Shown: positions 1 to 7,389 of the stretch, one piece after another | Position numbering within the stretch: the first letter of the stretch is position 1 | Layout: each line of letters opens with the position of its first letter | Source of the DNA: Mariniflexile sp. TRM1-10 | GTDB taxonomy: Bacteria > Bacteroidota > Bacteroidia > Flavobacteriales > Flavobacteriaceae | Direction of reading: 5' to 3' | Length of the DNA: 64,000 nucleotides | Assembly (NCBI RefSeq): GCF_003425985.1 | Contig: NZ_CP022985.1 | Location: forward strand, 843,501-907,500 | Translations under genes and position numbers: made by a program | The notes under the pieces: model-generated | The model's database searches: none | What the model was told of the DNA's origin: nothing | Seen by the model: the letters and a program-made list of their open reading frames with translations, nothing else

Positions 1-97
1 AAAATAGTTCTTAATAACTAATTCTGTAACTAGATCCTAATAATATTTTGTAAAAACCTTCAAAGGTCTAACTTTACAAAACAAATTTAACAACTTA

Positions 98-805
98 ATG
101 AAAAACATAATTATAGCTAGCACATCAACCGTTCATGGAAGTGGTTATTTAGAATATATTTTACCCGAATTAACCCTGTTTTTAAAAAACGCCAGAACTA
201 TTTTGTTTATTCCCTATGCAAGACCAAGCGGTATTTCTCACGATGACTATACAAAAAAAGTAGCAGAAGCCTTCGTAAAAATTAATAAAGCCGTAAAAGG
301 TATCCATGAATTTGAAAACCCTATTGAAGCCATTAAAACTGCCGAAGCTATATTTGTTGGTGGTGGCAATACCTTTGTTTTGACCAGTCAATTATATAAA
401 AATAATTTAATTGAAGCACTTCAAACTACTATAAAAAATGGCACGCCCTATTTAGGAACCAGCGCGGGCAGTAATATTTGCGGTCTCACCATAAAAACCA
501 CTAACGATATGCCTATTGTATACCCACCAAGTTTCAATGCCCTAGCGTTTGTACCTTTCAATATCAACCCGCATTATTTAGACCCTGATACCGACAGTAC
601 CCACATGGGTGAAACCAGAGAAACCAGAATAAAGGAGTTTCATAACTTTAATACACCTCCTGTAATAGGCTTGCGCGAAGGCAGTTGGTTGAATGTAAAT
701 GGCACCTCTATAGTTTTAAAAGGCACATTAACCGCTCGTATATTTGAATATAACAAAACACCTTACGAAGTTGAACCAGAAACCCAACTGAATCATTTAA
801 AATAG
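98..805 (+). CDS. pepE: Peptidase E (dipeptidase E, family S51)
   Basis: Cytoplasmic serine peptidase of family S51, which in characterised members releases N-terminal Asp-Xaa dipeptides. The 235 residues match the usual family length. The nucleophile elbow GTSAGSN is visible with Ser122, and the FVGGGNTF loop (about residues 86-93) is the other conserved S51 landmark. There is no signal peptide or membrane segment. The ATG at 98 is the first start in frame and gives the expected N-terminus. The gene stands alone: nothing is visible upstream within 97 bp, and a 642-bp noncoding gap follows. A cyanophycinase-like member of S51 is the main alternative, but the short length favours PepE. Confidence 0.88.
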   Translation: MKNIIIASTSTVHGSGYLEYILPELTLFLKNARTILFIPYARPSGISHDDYTKKVAEAFVKINKAVKGIHEFENPIEAIKTAEAIFVGGGNTFVLTSQLYKNNLIEALQTTIKNGTPYLGTSAGSNICGLTIKTTNDMPIVYPPSFNALAFVPFNINPHYLDPDTDSTHMGETRETRIKEFHNFNTPPVIGLREGSWLNVNGTSIVLKGTLTARIFEYNKTPYEVEPETQLNHLK

Positions 806-1447
806 CATCATTGGGTCGTACCCATTGGGTCGGGCTATCTGTTGCAAGTCCTCGCTCATACCTTGCTGCGGGCTTTCCACATCAAATGCAAACATTCACG
901 ATTTCGTTAATTTAAAATATTAACCTCAGAGTAATTCCTCACGCAACCAAAAGAAACTGTAGAACATAAAAACCACATTCCTATGATGGATACGGAGTTT
1001 CTTTCGGCTAAACTTAAGATAAACTTCTCCTCCGCTGGTACAAGTAGAATATTTACAAAACTTATGCTACCATCAGTCAAGATACTCGCACCCATATCAT
1101 TAAGTTAAGCGTGTTTATTCTAAATTGTCACATTGAGCCTTTCGTCTTAACTTAATGACATTGTACCCGCACCAGCGAGGGCGCCAATTAAACAAATTCT
1201 ACACATTTTTTTCACTTGAAAGATTTGTATAGAAAAGCCCCTTTTTTTAATAATAAATTTAGATCTCTTCTTTTTTTAAGAACAACTAAATCTACACAAA
1301 AAAGCTACATATATTAATTTAATCGTATTTTTTTCACATATAAAAGAGCATATTCTGAATAAATCATTAAAAAAGTAGGAAAAAACAAAAAATAAACATT
1401 AGTTTTAGCAATCGATTACATTAACTAATTTTAAAAACTAATTATTT
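806..1447. other. 642-bp intergenic gap
   Basis: No credible gene is seen. It holds one copy of a 54-bp dispersed repeat (827-880) and a short match (GATAAACTTCTC, about 1018) to the tandem repeat near 4140. The rest is AT-rich leader DNA of the pectate-lyase-like gene. I could not pin down a promoter for that gene. Confidence 0.6.
827..880 (-). repeat. 54-bp dispersed repeat, copy 1
   Basis: The reverse complement of this segment matches 36500-36553 at 45 of 54 positions without gaps, by hand alignment. Both copies lie in intergenic DNA and are clearly more GC-rich than their surroundings. The core GAGCGAGGACTTG is identical in the two. The function is unknown; it resembles the short dispersed repeats common in flavobacterial spacers. 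Confidence 0.75.
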
Positions 1448-3940
1448 ATGAAAACAAATGCACTTTCGGGAATGCTTGCAGTTTTATTATTTCTGCCTTT
1501 ATTTCTTTTTTCACAATCAACAATTTACGTATCACCCAATGGGTCATCGAGCAACTCAGGAACACAATCCTCCCCAACGACTCTAGAGAATGCTATTAGT
1601 AATTTATCTTCTGGTGGAACTATCTATATGGAAGGCGGTCTTTACAATTATACATCAACAATTGTAATATCTTCAAATGGATCTTCTGAATCATTAAACA
1701 ACGTTTTTGCTTATAACGGAACACCTGTTATTAATTTCTCATCTTTATCAGAAAGTTCATCCAACAGAGGTCTTGTTTTAGATGGTGACTACTGGCATTT
1801 TAAAGGCATAATCATTGAAGAAGCAGGCGATAATGGCATGCTATTATCTGGGAACAATAATATAATTGAAGAATGTATTTTTCGTAAAAACCACGATACA
1901 GGACTTCAATTAAGCCGTTATAGTAGTTCTGCCAATTCAATTAGTGAATGGCCTTCAAATAATCTAATATTAAATTGTGAAGCTTATGACAATCGTGATT
2001 CTGGCAATGAAAACGCAGATGGATTTGCAGCGAAACTGACGTGTGGCACAGGAAACATCTTCCGTGGCTGTGTAGCACACCATAATATTGATGATGGATG
2101 GGATTTATATACTAAAAGTGAAACCGGACCAATAGGCCCAATATTATTTGAAGATTGTATTGCTCATAGTAATGGAATATTAACTACAGGCGGGACTTCC
2201 GGAGGCGGAGATAAAAACGGATTTAAACTTGGATCTACGTCCAATACAGTAAATCATATTGTACGACGTAGTATTGCTTATAATAATGGGAAACATGGAT
2301 TTACAGATAATGGGAACATTGGTGCTATAGAATTTTCTAACAATACTTCATATAATAATGCCAGTTATAATTTCCATACCAGAGATAATGCCAGCCATGT
2401 ATTTAAAAATAATCTTTCTTTTAATAATTCAACAAACGATCGTATTCGGGGAGATGCCTCAGCTCCAAACTCTTTCATAGGGGCAACAGGAGGATTTACT
2501 GTCGATAGCTCTGATTTTGAAACCTTAACACCAGGTTCTGATGCAGCCCCTACTTCAAATGGATTTCTTAACTTAAAATCGGGAAGTGATTTAATTGATT
2601 CTGGAGTAACAACATCTGGCATTAGCTATAATGGATCCAATCCTGATTTAGGTGCTATTGAATTCGGGGAAACTACTACAGCACCAGACCCTGAAGTTAT
2701 TCTTACTGCTACCGCTGGAGATGCTTCAGTAAGTTTAAGCTGGAGTGTAAGTAACTTAACGGCTTCTACTTATGAGGTATATCGTGATATAGATCCTGAT
2801 CCAAGTGGAAGATTAAAGTTAGCAAACATAGCGGATCCCAGTATAACCAGTTATACTGATAATACAGCAAGTAATGGAACCACCTATTATTATTGGGTAA
2901 AAGTGAATGGTTCCGTTAACTCTAATGCAGCATCAGCAACACCATCAGGGGGAGCATCTCCTTCTATTGATCTTACAGCAAGTGCAGGAGACGCTTCTGT
3001 AAGTCTTGATTGGACAATAAGTAATCTTTCTGTTACACGAATAGATGTTTATCGGGATATCGATTCCGATCCTAGTGGACGAGTTAGAATAGGAACCAAC
3101 CTAGACTTATCTGCCAGAAGTTATACCGATGATACAGCAATTAATGGCACCACATATTATTATTGGATAAAAGTTAGAGGTACTGATGGTATTGATTACA
3201 ATTCAAACGCAGCATCAGCAACACCATCAGGTGGAAGTTCAGGAGGTAGTTCTACTACTCGTATTGAAGATACAGATCCAGGAACAATTTCCTACGACGG
3301 ATCATTAAAATCATATACGTCAGCAGATAATGGTACAGCTATTAACCTTTCAAATAATATGGGTGAAGAAATCGTTTGGAATTATAACGCTTCTTCTTCA
3401 GGAACTTATCAATTAACGTTTAGGTATACCAGAAAAGCAACCATGAACAGTTCTGTAACTATTATTGTTAACGGTTCTTCCCAAACTTTATCTTTATCTG
3501 AAACAACAAGCTCTGGATTTACAACTTCTACAGTATCAGCAAGCTTAAATAGTGGTAATAATGAGATTATCCTTAGAACAAATGCTGGTGGTGAAAGTGC
3601 TGATATTGATTGGATTGAAATTACAGGAGGATCAAGTTCGCGTAATTCAGGAAAAAACACCAATACAGCTGGGGAAACCGTTGTAGAAGAAATCCCTACA
3701 TTACAAGATGCAACATTATTGGTTTATCCTAATCCAACTAGTGATTTTATTACTGTAAGATTACCTTCAATCCAAAGAAGTAGCATCTATGTTTTTAATT
3801 CTATTGGACAATTGATTTACTCAAAAGAGTCAAAAGAAGAAAGACAAGATATAGATATGAGAAATTTTCATAAAGGCCTTTATTTTATAATGATTCATCA
3901 TGGAGAAAAAGAAATTTTGAAAAAGATTATTAAAAAATAA
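1448..3940 (+). CDS. Secreted pectate-lyase-like protein (PL9 type) with FN3-like repeats, CBM-like module and T9SS sorting domain
   Basis: Exported polysaccharide lyase of 830 residues. A signal peptide (1-22, ending LFSQ) leads into a parallel beta-helix (about 25-405). The family PL9 active-site pattern is present: Asp191 (NADGF), Asp215/Asp216/Asp219 (NIDDGWDL) and Lys260 (NGFKLG). The Asp spacing equals that of PelL (D209, D233, D234, D237; catalytic K273). Next come two similar fibronectin-III-like modules (about 412-500 and 507-595), each beginning AGDASVSL, and a beta-sandwich resembling CBM6/CBM35 (about 600-727). The C-terminal sorting domain (about 750-830) starts LLVYPNPTSDF. The likely substrate is pectin or a related uronate polysaccharide, acted on outside the cell or at the surface after T9SS export. 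A strong terminator follows. The substrate is inferred, and PL9 also contains other lyase activities. Confidence 0.85.
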   Translation: MKTNALSGMLAVLLFLPLFLFSQSTIYVSPNGSSSNSGTQSSPTTLENAISNLSSGGTIYMEGGLYNYTSTIVISSNGSSESLNNVFAYNGTPVINFSSLSESSSNRGLVLDGDYWHFKGIIIEEAGDNGMLLSGNNNIIEECIFRKNHDTGLQLSRYSSSANSISEWPSNNLILNCEAYDNRDSGNENADGFAAKLTCGTGNIFRGCVAHHNIDDGWDLYTKSETGPIGPILFEDCIAHSNGILTTGGTSGGGDKNGFKLGSTSNTVNHIVRRSIAYNNGKHGFTDNGNIGAIEFSNNTSYNNASYNFHTRDNASHVFKNNLSFNNSTNDRIRGDASAPNSFIGATGGFTVDSSDFETLTPGSDAAPTSNGFLNLKSGSDLIDSGVTTSGISYNGSNPDLGAIEFGETTTAPDPEVILTATAGDASVSLSWSVSNLTASTYEVYRDIDPDPSGRLKLANIADPSITSYTDNTASNGTTYYYWVKVNGSVNSNAASATPSGGASPSIDLTASAGDASVSLDWTISNLSVTRIDVYRDIDSDPSGRVRIGTNLDLSARSYTDDTAINGTTYYYWIKVRGTDGIDYNSNAASATPSGGSSGGSSTTRIEDTDPGTISYDGSLKSYTSADNGTAINLSNNMGEEIVWNYNASSSGTYQLTFRYTRKATMNSSVTIIVNGSSQTLSLSETTSSGFTTSTVSASLNSGNNEIILRTNAGGESADIDWIEITGGSSSRNSGKNTNTAGETVVEEIPTLQDATLLVYPNPTSDFITVRLPSIQRSSIYVFNSIGQLIYSKESKEERQDIDMRNFHKGLYFIMIHHGEKEILKKIIKK

Positions 3941-3971
3941 TTATTTCACACAGTTTATTGTGATACTACCT

Positions 3972-4007
3972 CGGTTATTAGCTGTATAGCTAATAACCGA
4001 TTTTTTT
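3972..4007 (+). terminator. Rho-independent terminator of the PL9 gene
   Basis: A perfect 12-bp stem CGGTTATTAGCT / AGCTAATAACCG with a 4-nt loop (GTAT) is followed by seven T, 31 bp after the stop codon. Confidence 0.9.
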
Positions 4008-4106
4008 AATATCAGAGACTGTCTAAAACAAAAACAAACGGGCTTGCAACAAAAAGACAGCAACTACATACTTTTGAACAAAACCTGTCTGACTAGATTT
4101 CTGAAA

Positions 4107-4334
4107 CTTTTAGACCGGGTTCCCTTCGTCTGCGCTCAGGATAAACTTCTCACCCTACACTTTTAATAACGACGAAATTCAGCATAAAAAAAGCCTCTCC
4201 GTTTAAGTGAAGCTTTTAGAGCGGGAGACCGGGTTCCCTTCGTCTACGCTCAGGATAAACTTCTCACCCTACTCTTTTTAATAACGACGAAATTCAGCAT
4301 AAAAAAAGCCTCACCGTTTAAGTGAAGCTTTTAG
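4107..4334. repeat. Tandem duplication of the tRNA-Gly 3' end and downstream region
   Basis: Two units with a period of 115 bp. The segment CCGGGTTCCCTTCGTCT starts at 4114 and, with one substitution, at 4229; CGACGAAATTCAGC recurs with the same spacing. At 4221-4236 the 16 bases equal to the 3' end of the tRNA gene (gcgggagaccgggttc) are repeated before the sequence diverges. The first unit lacks 8 of these bases. Each unit carries a copy of the tRNA terminator hairpin; the distal copy is weakened by a substitution. The spacer 3941-4334 holds nothing else apart from the PL9 terminator. Confidence 0.8.
4301..4332 (-). terminator. Terminator of tRNA-Gly
   Basis: Read on the minus strand, an 11-bp stem AAAAGCTTCAC / GTGAGGCTTTT (one G-T pair) with a TTAAACG loop runs into a T-tract directly downstream of the tRNA. 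Confidence 0.75.
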
Positions 4335-4407
4335 AGCGGGAGACCGGGTTCGAACCGGCGACATTCAGCTTGGAAGGCTGACGCTCTACCAACTGAGCTA
4401 CTCCCGC
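4335..4407 (-). tRNA. trnG: tRNA-Gly (anticodon TCC)
   Basis: A 73-nt cloverleaf on the minus strand. The acceptor stem GCGGGAG pairs with CTCCCGC, with discriminator T. The D arm is GCTCAGTTGGTAGAGC. The anticodon stem TCAGC/GCTGA encloses the loop CTTCCAA, so the anticodon is TCC. The T arm contains GGTTCGAACC. CCA is not encoded. A duplicated fragment of its 3' end lies downstream at 4221-4236. Confidence 0.97.
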
Positions 4408-4456
4408 AATTCTAACGCAAATATATAAAAACAGTTTCTTAAGTAACAAGAAAAAG

Positions 4457-4882
4457 TTATAGCTTTTTTAAAAAATGATAGCCTAAAATATTAAAGCCTT
4501 CATTGTAATAAAATTTATGTGAAGCATGGTTACTTATGTAAGTATTCAATTCGATTGATTCACAGCCATTTACTTTAGCATAATTATAAATCCATTTAAA
4601 AAATGCTTTACCTAAACCTTTTCCTCTATAAGCATCTTCTATATACACATGGTCTACTTCTACACTTTTTCCTGAATAATGTCTTGTGCAAAACCATAAC
4701 CCGCAAATGCCAATTATTTTGTTTTCATCATAAATACCCGCACATTCATAATTTTGATTTACCATTTCCGAAAACCGATCTATTAAAACACTTGAAGGCA
4801 CTTTATAATCGTTCAGTTTTTCAACCAACGGAATTATAGTGTAAATCTCATTTTTTTCAATAATTTTAAATGCAAAAGACAT
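4457..4882 (-). CDS. GNAT family N-acetyltransferase
   Basis: A 141-residue single-domain acetyltransferase of the GNAT fold that would transfer an acetyl group from acetyl-CoA to an unknown amine. The acetyl-CoA-binding motif A is clear: VDHVYIEDAYRGKGLGKAF (about 83-101), containing the Q/RxxGxG/A pattern. The C-terminal FYYNEGF (about 126-132) is the usual motif B. The length is normal for the family. There is no membrane segment. It lies just downstream of tRNA-Gly and is not in an obvious operon. The substrate cannot be predicted; the neighbouring gene at 5219 is a second, unrelated-looking GNAT on the opposite strand. Confidence 0.85.
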   Translation of the reverse strand: MSFAFKIIEKNEIYTIIPLVEKLNDYKVPSSVLIDRFSEMVNQNYECAGIYDENKIIGICGLWFCTRHYSGKSVEVDHVYIEDAYRGKGLGKAFFKWIYNYAKVNGCESIELNTYISNHASHKFYYNEGFNILGYHFLKKL

Positions 4883-5218
4883 CGTTATTTTTTATGTGAA
4901 TATAAATAATTTAGAATGTGTAATTCGAACTCATTTAAACTTTTTTGATTGACGCGAAAATTAGTCATTTTTTGCTCGGTTGAAGGCTTTTTTGAGTTGC
5001 ATAGCAGGGCTAAGGAAGGAAGAAAAGACAGGACAGAGCGTTAAGAAATAGTCCTGTGGACTGTTTTAGTGAAATCGAAGATTCGGCGTAGCCAATGGGC
5101 CAGGAGGCGCATGGACAAAAAAGGACAATTTTTTAGCCAATTGTGAAAAGTTTAAACGAGTTCTACATCAAAAACATAATTTTGTTTATGTTTGATATAA
5201 CCTTATTCGTACCAAAAC
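4883..5218. other. 336-bp intergenic gap occupied by a fold-back repeat
   Basis: Between the two divergent GNAT genes. Most of it is fold-back repeat copy A1 (4927-5163). A TATGTTTG box at 5187-5194 could serve the downstream gene. Confidence 0.6.
4927..5163. repeat. Fold-back repeat family A, copy A1 (long form)
   Basis: The ends are inverted repeats (GAACTCATTTAAAC at the left, GTTTAAACGAGTTC at the right). It shares TTGAAGGCTTTTTTGAGTTG and GGAAGGAAGAAAA with the copy at 51490-51655. It carries about 70 extra internal bases, rich in GC, that the other copy lacks. There is no coding potential and no transposase, so it looks like a MITE-type non-autonomous element. Confidence 0.75.
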
Positions 5219-5659
5219 TTGAATTATACTATAAAGGACATATCTGCAACAGAAGCTTACACCGTTAGACATCCTGTTTTACGAAATGGCAAACCTATTG
5301 ATTCTTGCATTTTCGATGGTGATAATTTAAGCTCGACTTTTCATTTAGGTGTTTTTATAGACAATAAATTAGTAGGTGTTTGTTCTTTTTTTAAATGTAA
5401 CCACCAATTACTTACCGAAGAATTTCAATACCAACTTAGAGGAATGGCTGTTTTAAATACCTATCAAAACAAAGGATTAGGCAACGTGATTTTAAATTAT
5501 GGGGAAACTTTATTAAAGGAAAAAAATATGAACGTTATTTGGTGCAATGCCAGAGAAAAAGCCTTGAACTTTTACAAAAAAATGGGATATAAAATCATTG
5601 GGGAACCTTTTAATATTAAAGATATTGGTTTGCATTACGTGATGTGGAAAAAATTATAG
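5219..5659 (+). CDS. GNAT family N-acetyltransferase (TTG start)
   Basis: A 146-residue GNAT-fold acetyltransferase. The core LRGMAVLNTYQNKGLGNVIL (about 72-91) holds motif A with the QNKGLG pyrophosphate loop, and NFYKKMGYK (about 119-127) is the typical C-terminal motif. ATG is absent at the expected start: the N-terminus that fits the family begins at TTG 5219, since the nearby ATG at 5188 is out of frame and soon stopped. A possible -7 box TATGTTTG lies at 5187-5194. A fold-back repeat (family B) begins 19 bp after the stop codon. The substrate is unknown. A small upstream frameshift is an alternative to the TTG start. Confidence 0.82.
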   Translation: MNYTIKDISATEAYTVRHPVLRNGKPIDSCIFDGDNLSSTFHLGVFIDNKLVGVCSFFKCNHQLLTEEFQYQLRGMAVLNTYQNKGLGNVILNYGETLLKEKNMNVIWCNAREKALNFYKKMGYKIIGEPFNIKDIGLHYVMWKKL

Positions 5660-5678
5660 ATAAAACCACAAACTATTT

Positions 5679-5843
5679 TAGAAACTGTTTAAGTTTTGTT
5701 TATTGATGCTTTTTTGAATTATTTTTGGATCAGATGAGGCGGATTTTTTTTTAATAGCAGAGCTATTAGAAAAAAATTCAACGAAATATGGGTCAAAAAG
5801 AAACAAAAAATGGCTTTTAGATAAAATTTAAACAGTTTCTTAG
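5679..5843. repeat. Fold-back repeat family B, copy B1
   Basis: From GAAACTGTTT (5681) to TTTCTTAG (5843) it differs from copy B2 (17470-17632) at only 3 of 163 positions. The termini are inverted repeats (TAGAAACTGTTTAA / TTTAAACAGTTTCTTA). A central hairpin of 18 bp closed by AGA is centred near 5760. There is no open reading frame. It occupies the whole spacer between the GNAT and M48 genes. Confidence 0.9.
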
Positions 5844-5873
5844 TAATTTTATTTTTTTTAAGAAGCAAAAAAA

Positions 5874-6668
5874 ATGAGAAGCAAAAACCTGAAGATTAGA
5901 CTATTAATTGGTGCTGCCATTGCGCTCTTTTTCGTATTTAAAAGATATAGCCAACAAGAAGTAAATCCCTATACCGGGAGAACCCAAACCATTTCAATGA
6001 GTTCAGACGAAGAAATTGCTATTGGGTTAGAAAGCGCTCCGCAAATGGCACAACAACACGGTGGTTTATATCCTAATAACGAATATCAGGCTTTTGTTGA
6101 TAATGTTGGCAACAAATTAATTAATAACAGCATTGCAAAACAAACACCTTACAAATATGAATTTCATTTATTGGCAGACCCTAATACCATAAATGCTTTT
6201 GCGCTTCCTGGAGGGCAAGTTTTTATCACGTATGCTTTATTTTCAAAATTGGAAAACGAAGACCAGCTCGCAGGCGTTTTGGGGCATGAAATTGGGCATG
6301 TTTTAGGCAGGCATAGTGCCGAACGCATAGCAGAAAGCGACTATTGGCAAGGCTTAGCAACTGCTGGCTCTGTTGGTGCCGATATGGGCGAAATGGTAGC
6401 CGGTATTGGGCAAAACACCCTACTTACAAACGGTAGGGATGACGAATTGGAAAGTGATGATTTAGGTGTGCTCTTTATGATTAAAGCTGGCTATAACCCA
6501 GAAGAAATGATCGGTGTTATGGAAATTTTAAAAGCCGCCGCAGGTCCTAATAGAATTCCTGAATTTCAAAGCACCCACCCAGACCCAAACAATAGAATAG
6601 AAAAAATTAGAGAAGCTATTTCTAAATACAAAAAAAACCCTGAAATACAGGGTTTTAAGAGTGACTAA
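5874..6668 (+). CDS. M48 family metalloprotease, membrane anchored
   Basis: A zinc metalloprotease of 264 residues related to LoiP/YcaL/BepA-type M48 enzymes that act in envelope protein quality control. A hydrophobic segment (about 9-22) is an N-terminal anchor or signal. The zinc site is HEIGH (His138, Glu139, His142), followed by VLGRHSAER. The third ligand is expected in the downstream ELESDD helix (about 198-203), the usual M48 ExxxD element. The catalytic domain covers about 60-250. It lies directly after fold-back repeat B1 and ends before a strong shared terminator. The exact cleavage targets are not predictable. Confidence 0.88.
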   Translation: MRSKNLKIRLLIGAAIALFFVFKRYSQQEVNPYTGRTQTISMSSDEEIAIGLESAPQMAQQHGGLYPNNEYQAFVDNVGNKLINNSIAKQTPYKYEFHLLADPNTINAFALPGGQVFITYALFSKLENEDQLAGVLGHEIGHVLGRHSAERIAESDYWQGLATAGSVGADMGEMVAGIGQNTLLTNGRDDELESDDLGVLFMIKAGYNPEEMIGVMEILKAAAGPNRIPEFQSTHPDPNNRIEKIREAISKYKKNPEIQGFKSD

Positions 6669-6685
6669 CTCAAAATAATCATATA

Positions 6686-6733
6686 GAACTCATCTTGACT
6701 TTTCCTATTTTCTAAAAAAGTCAAGATGAGTTC
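6686..6733. terminator. Bidirectional terminator between M48 and ankyrin genes
   Basis: A perfect 18-bp stem (GAACTCATCTTGACTTTT and its complement) with a 12-nt loop lies between two convergent genes. The right arm is followed by TAAAAA and the left arm is preceded by ATAT, so U-tracts are modest and the stem itself is the main support. Confidence 0.75.
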
Positions 6734-6748
6734 ATAAAAAGATTCTAA

Positions 6749-7138
6749 TTATTTTTTTGATAATGCTTGCTCAATAATAGCATAAGCATCGGTAGCTCCA
6801 TGTAATTTCGCATAGTCAGCTGCCGTCATTTTTTTATCAGATTTTGCTTTTAAATTGGCTCCTTTGGCAATTAAAAGTTCTAAAATTTCAGTTCTGTTGT
6901 ATTTAGCAGCATACATAACTGGGGTCATGCCATTAGATTTTTGATTCACATCTTCGCCTAGCGACAATAGTTTTTTAACAGTTTCTATATCGCCTTTAGC
7001 AATAGAAACACAAAATGAATTCACTTTGAAAACGGGTAATACGCTATAATTTTCAACGTTTAAATTGGCTGTTTTTGCATGAACAGTTCCCATAGAGAAA
7101 CATAATGCGATTGCAGAAAAAAGGATTGTTTTTTTCAT
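6749..7138 (-). CDS. Secreted ankyrin-repeat protein
   Basis: A 129-residue exported protein. The signal peptide covers 1-21 (ending VHAKT). About two and a half ankyrin repeats fill 45-125: a first helix pair at DIETVKKLLSLGEDVNQ, then the canonical GMTPVMYAAKYNRTEILELL and a final repeat with AADYAKLHGATDA. Ankyrin repeats bind protein partners; none is suggested by the context. It is convergent with the M48 protease across a shared terminator and divergent from gpmI. It is probably periplasmic. The short repeat number makes it a minimal ankyrin domain. Confidence 0.85.
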   Translation of the reverse strand: MKKTILFSAIALCFSMGTVHAKTANLNVENYSVLPVFKVNSFCVSIAKGDIETVKKLLSLGEDVNQKSNGMTPVMYAAKYNRTEILELLIAKGANLKAKSDKKMTAADYAKLHGATDAYAIIEQALSKK

Positions 7139-7356
7139 GATGAAAGATTTTTTGATTTTGATTAATGATTCGTTTTTTGATATATTTAAGAGACGACTAA
7201 AATTCTATTCTGTTACACAAAAAATAGTTTATAACAGATTTTTAACGTTTAATTCACATATTTTTAACGGATTTCATATTTTTTAAGTTTCTTTTAAAAA
7301 TGAAGATTCCCAGTGTTTTTCAATTCGTTTTTTAATCGTATTCTACCAAACTTCAG

Positions 7357-7364
7357 TATCTTTG
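7357..7364 (+). promoter_or_regulatory. -7 promoter box of gpmI
   Basis: TATCTTTG matches the Bacteroidota TAnnTTTG consensus. It lies 25 nt before the ATG at 7390 but only 13 nt before the ATG at 7378, which supports the later start. Confidence 0.65.
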
Positions 7365-7389
7365 AATTCTGTTAAAAATGTTAAAAACA

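Noticed and set aside
907..1095. Minus-strand 62-codon frame in the gap before the PL9 gene
   Set aside because: No similarity to anything known, no start signals, and adjacent to a dispersed repeat.
4021..4407. Integrated element at tRNA-Gly
   Set aside because: No integrase, phage or conjugation gene lies nearby; only a duplicated tRNA 3' end remains, reported as a scar candidate.
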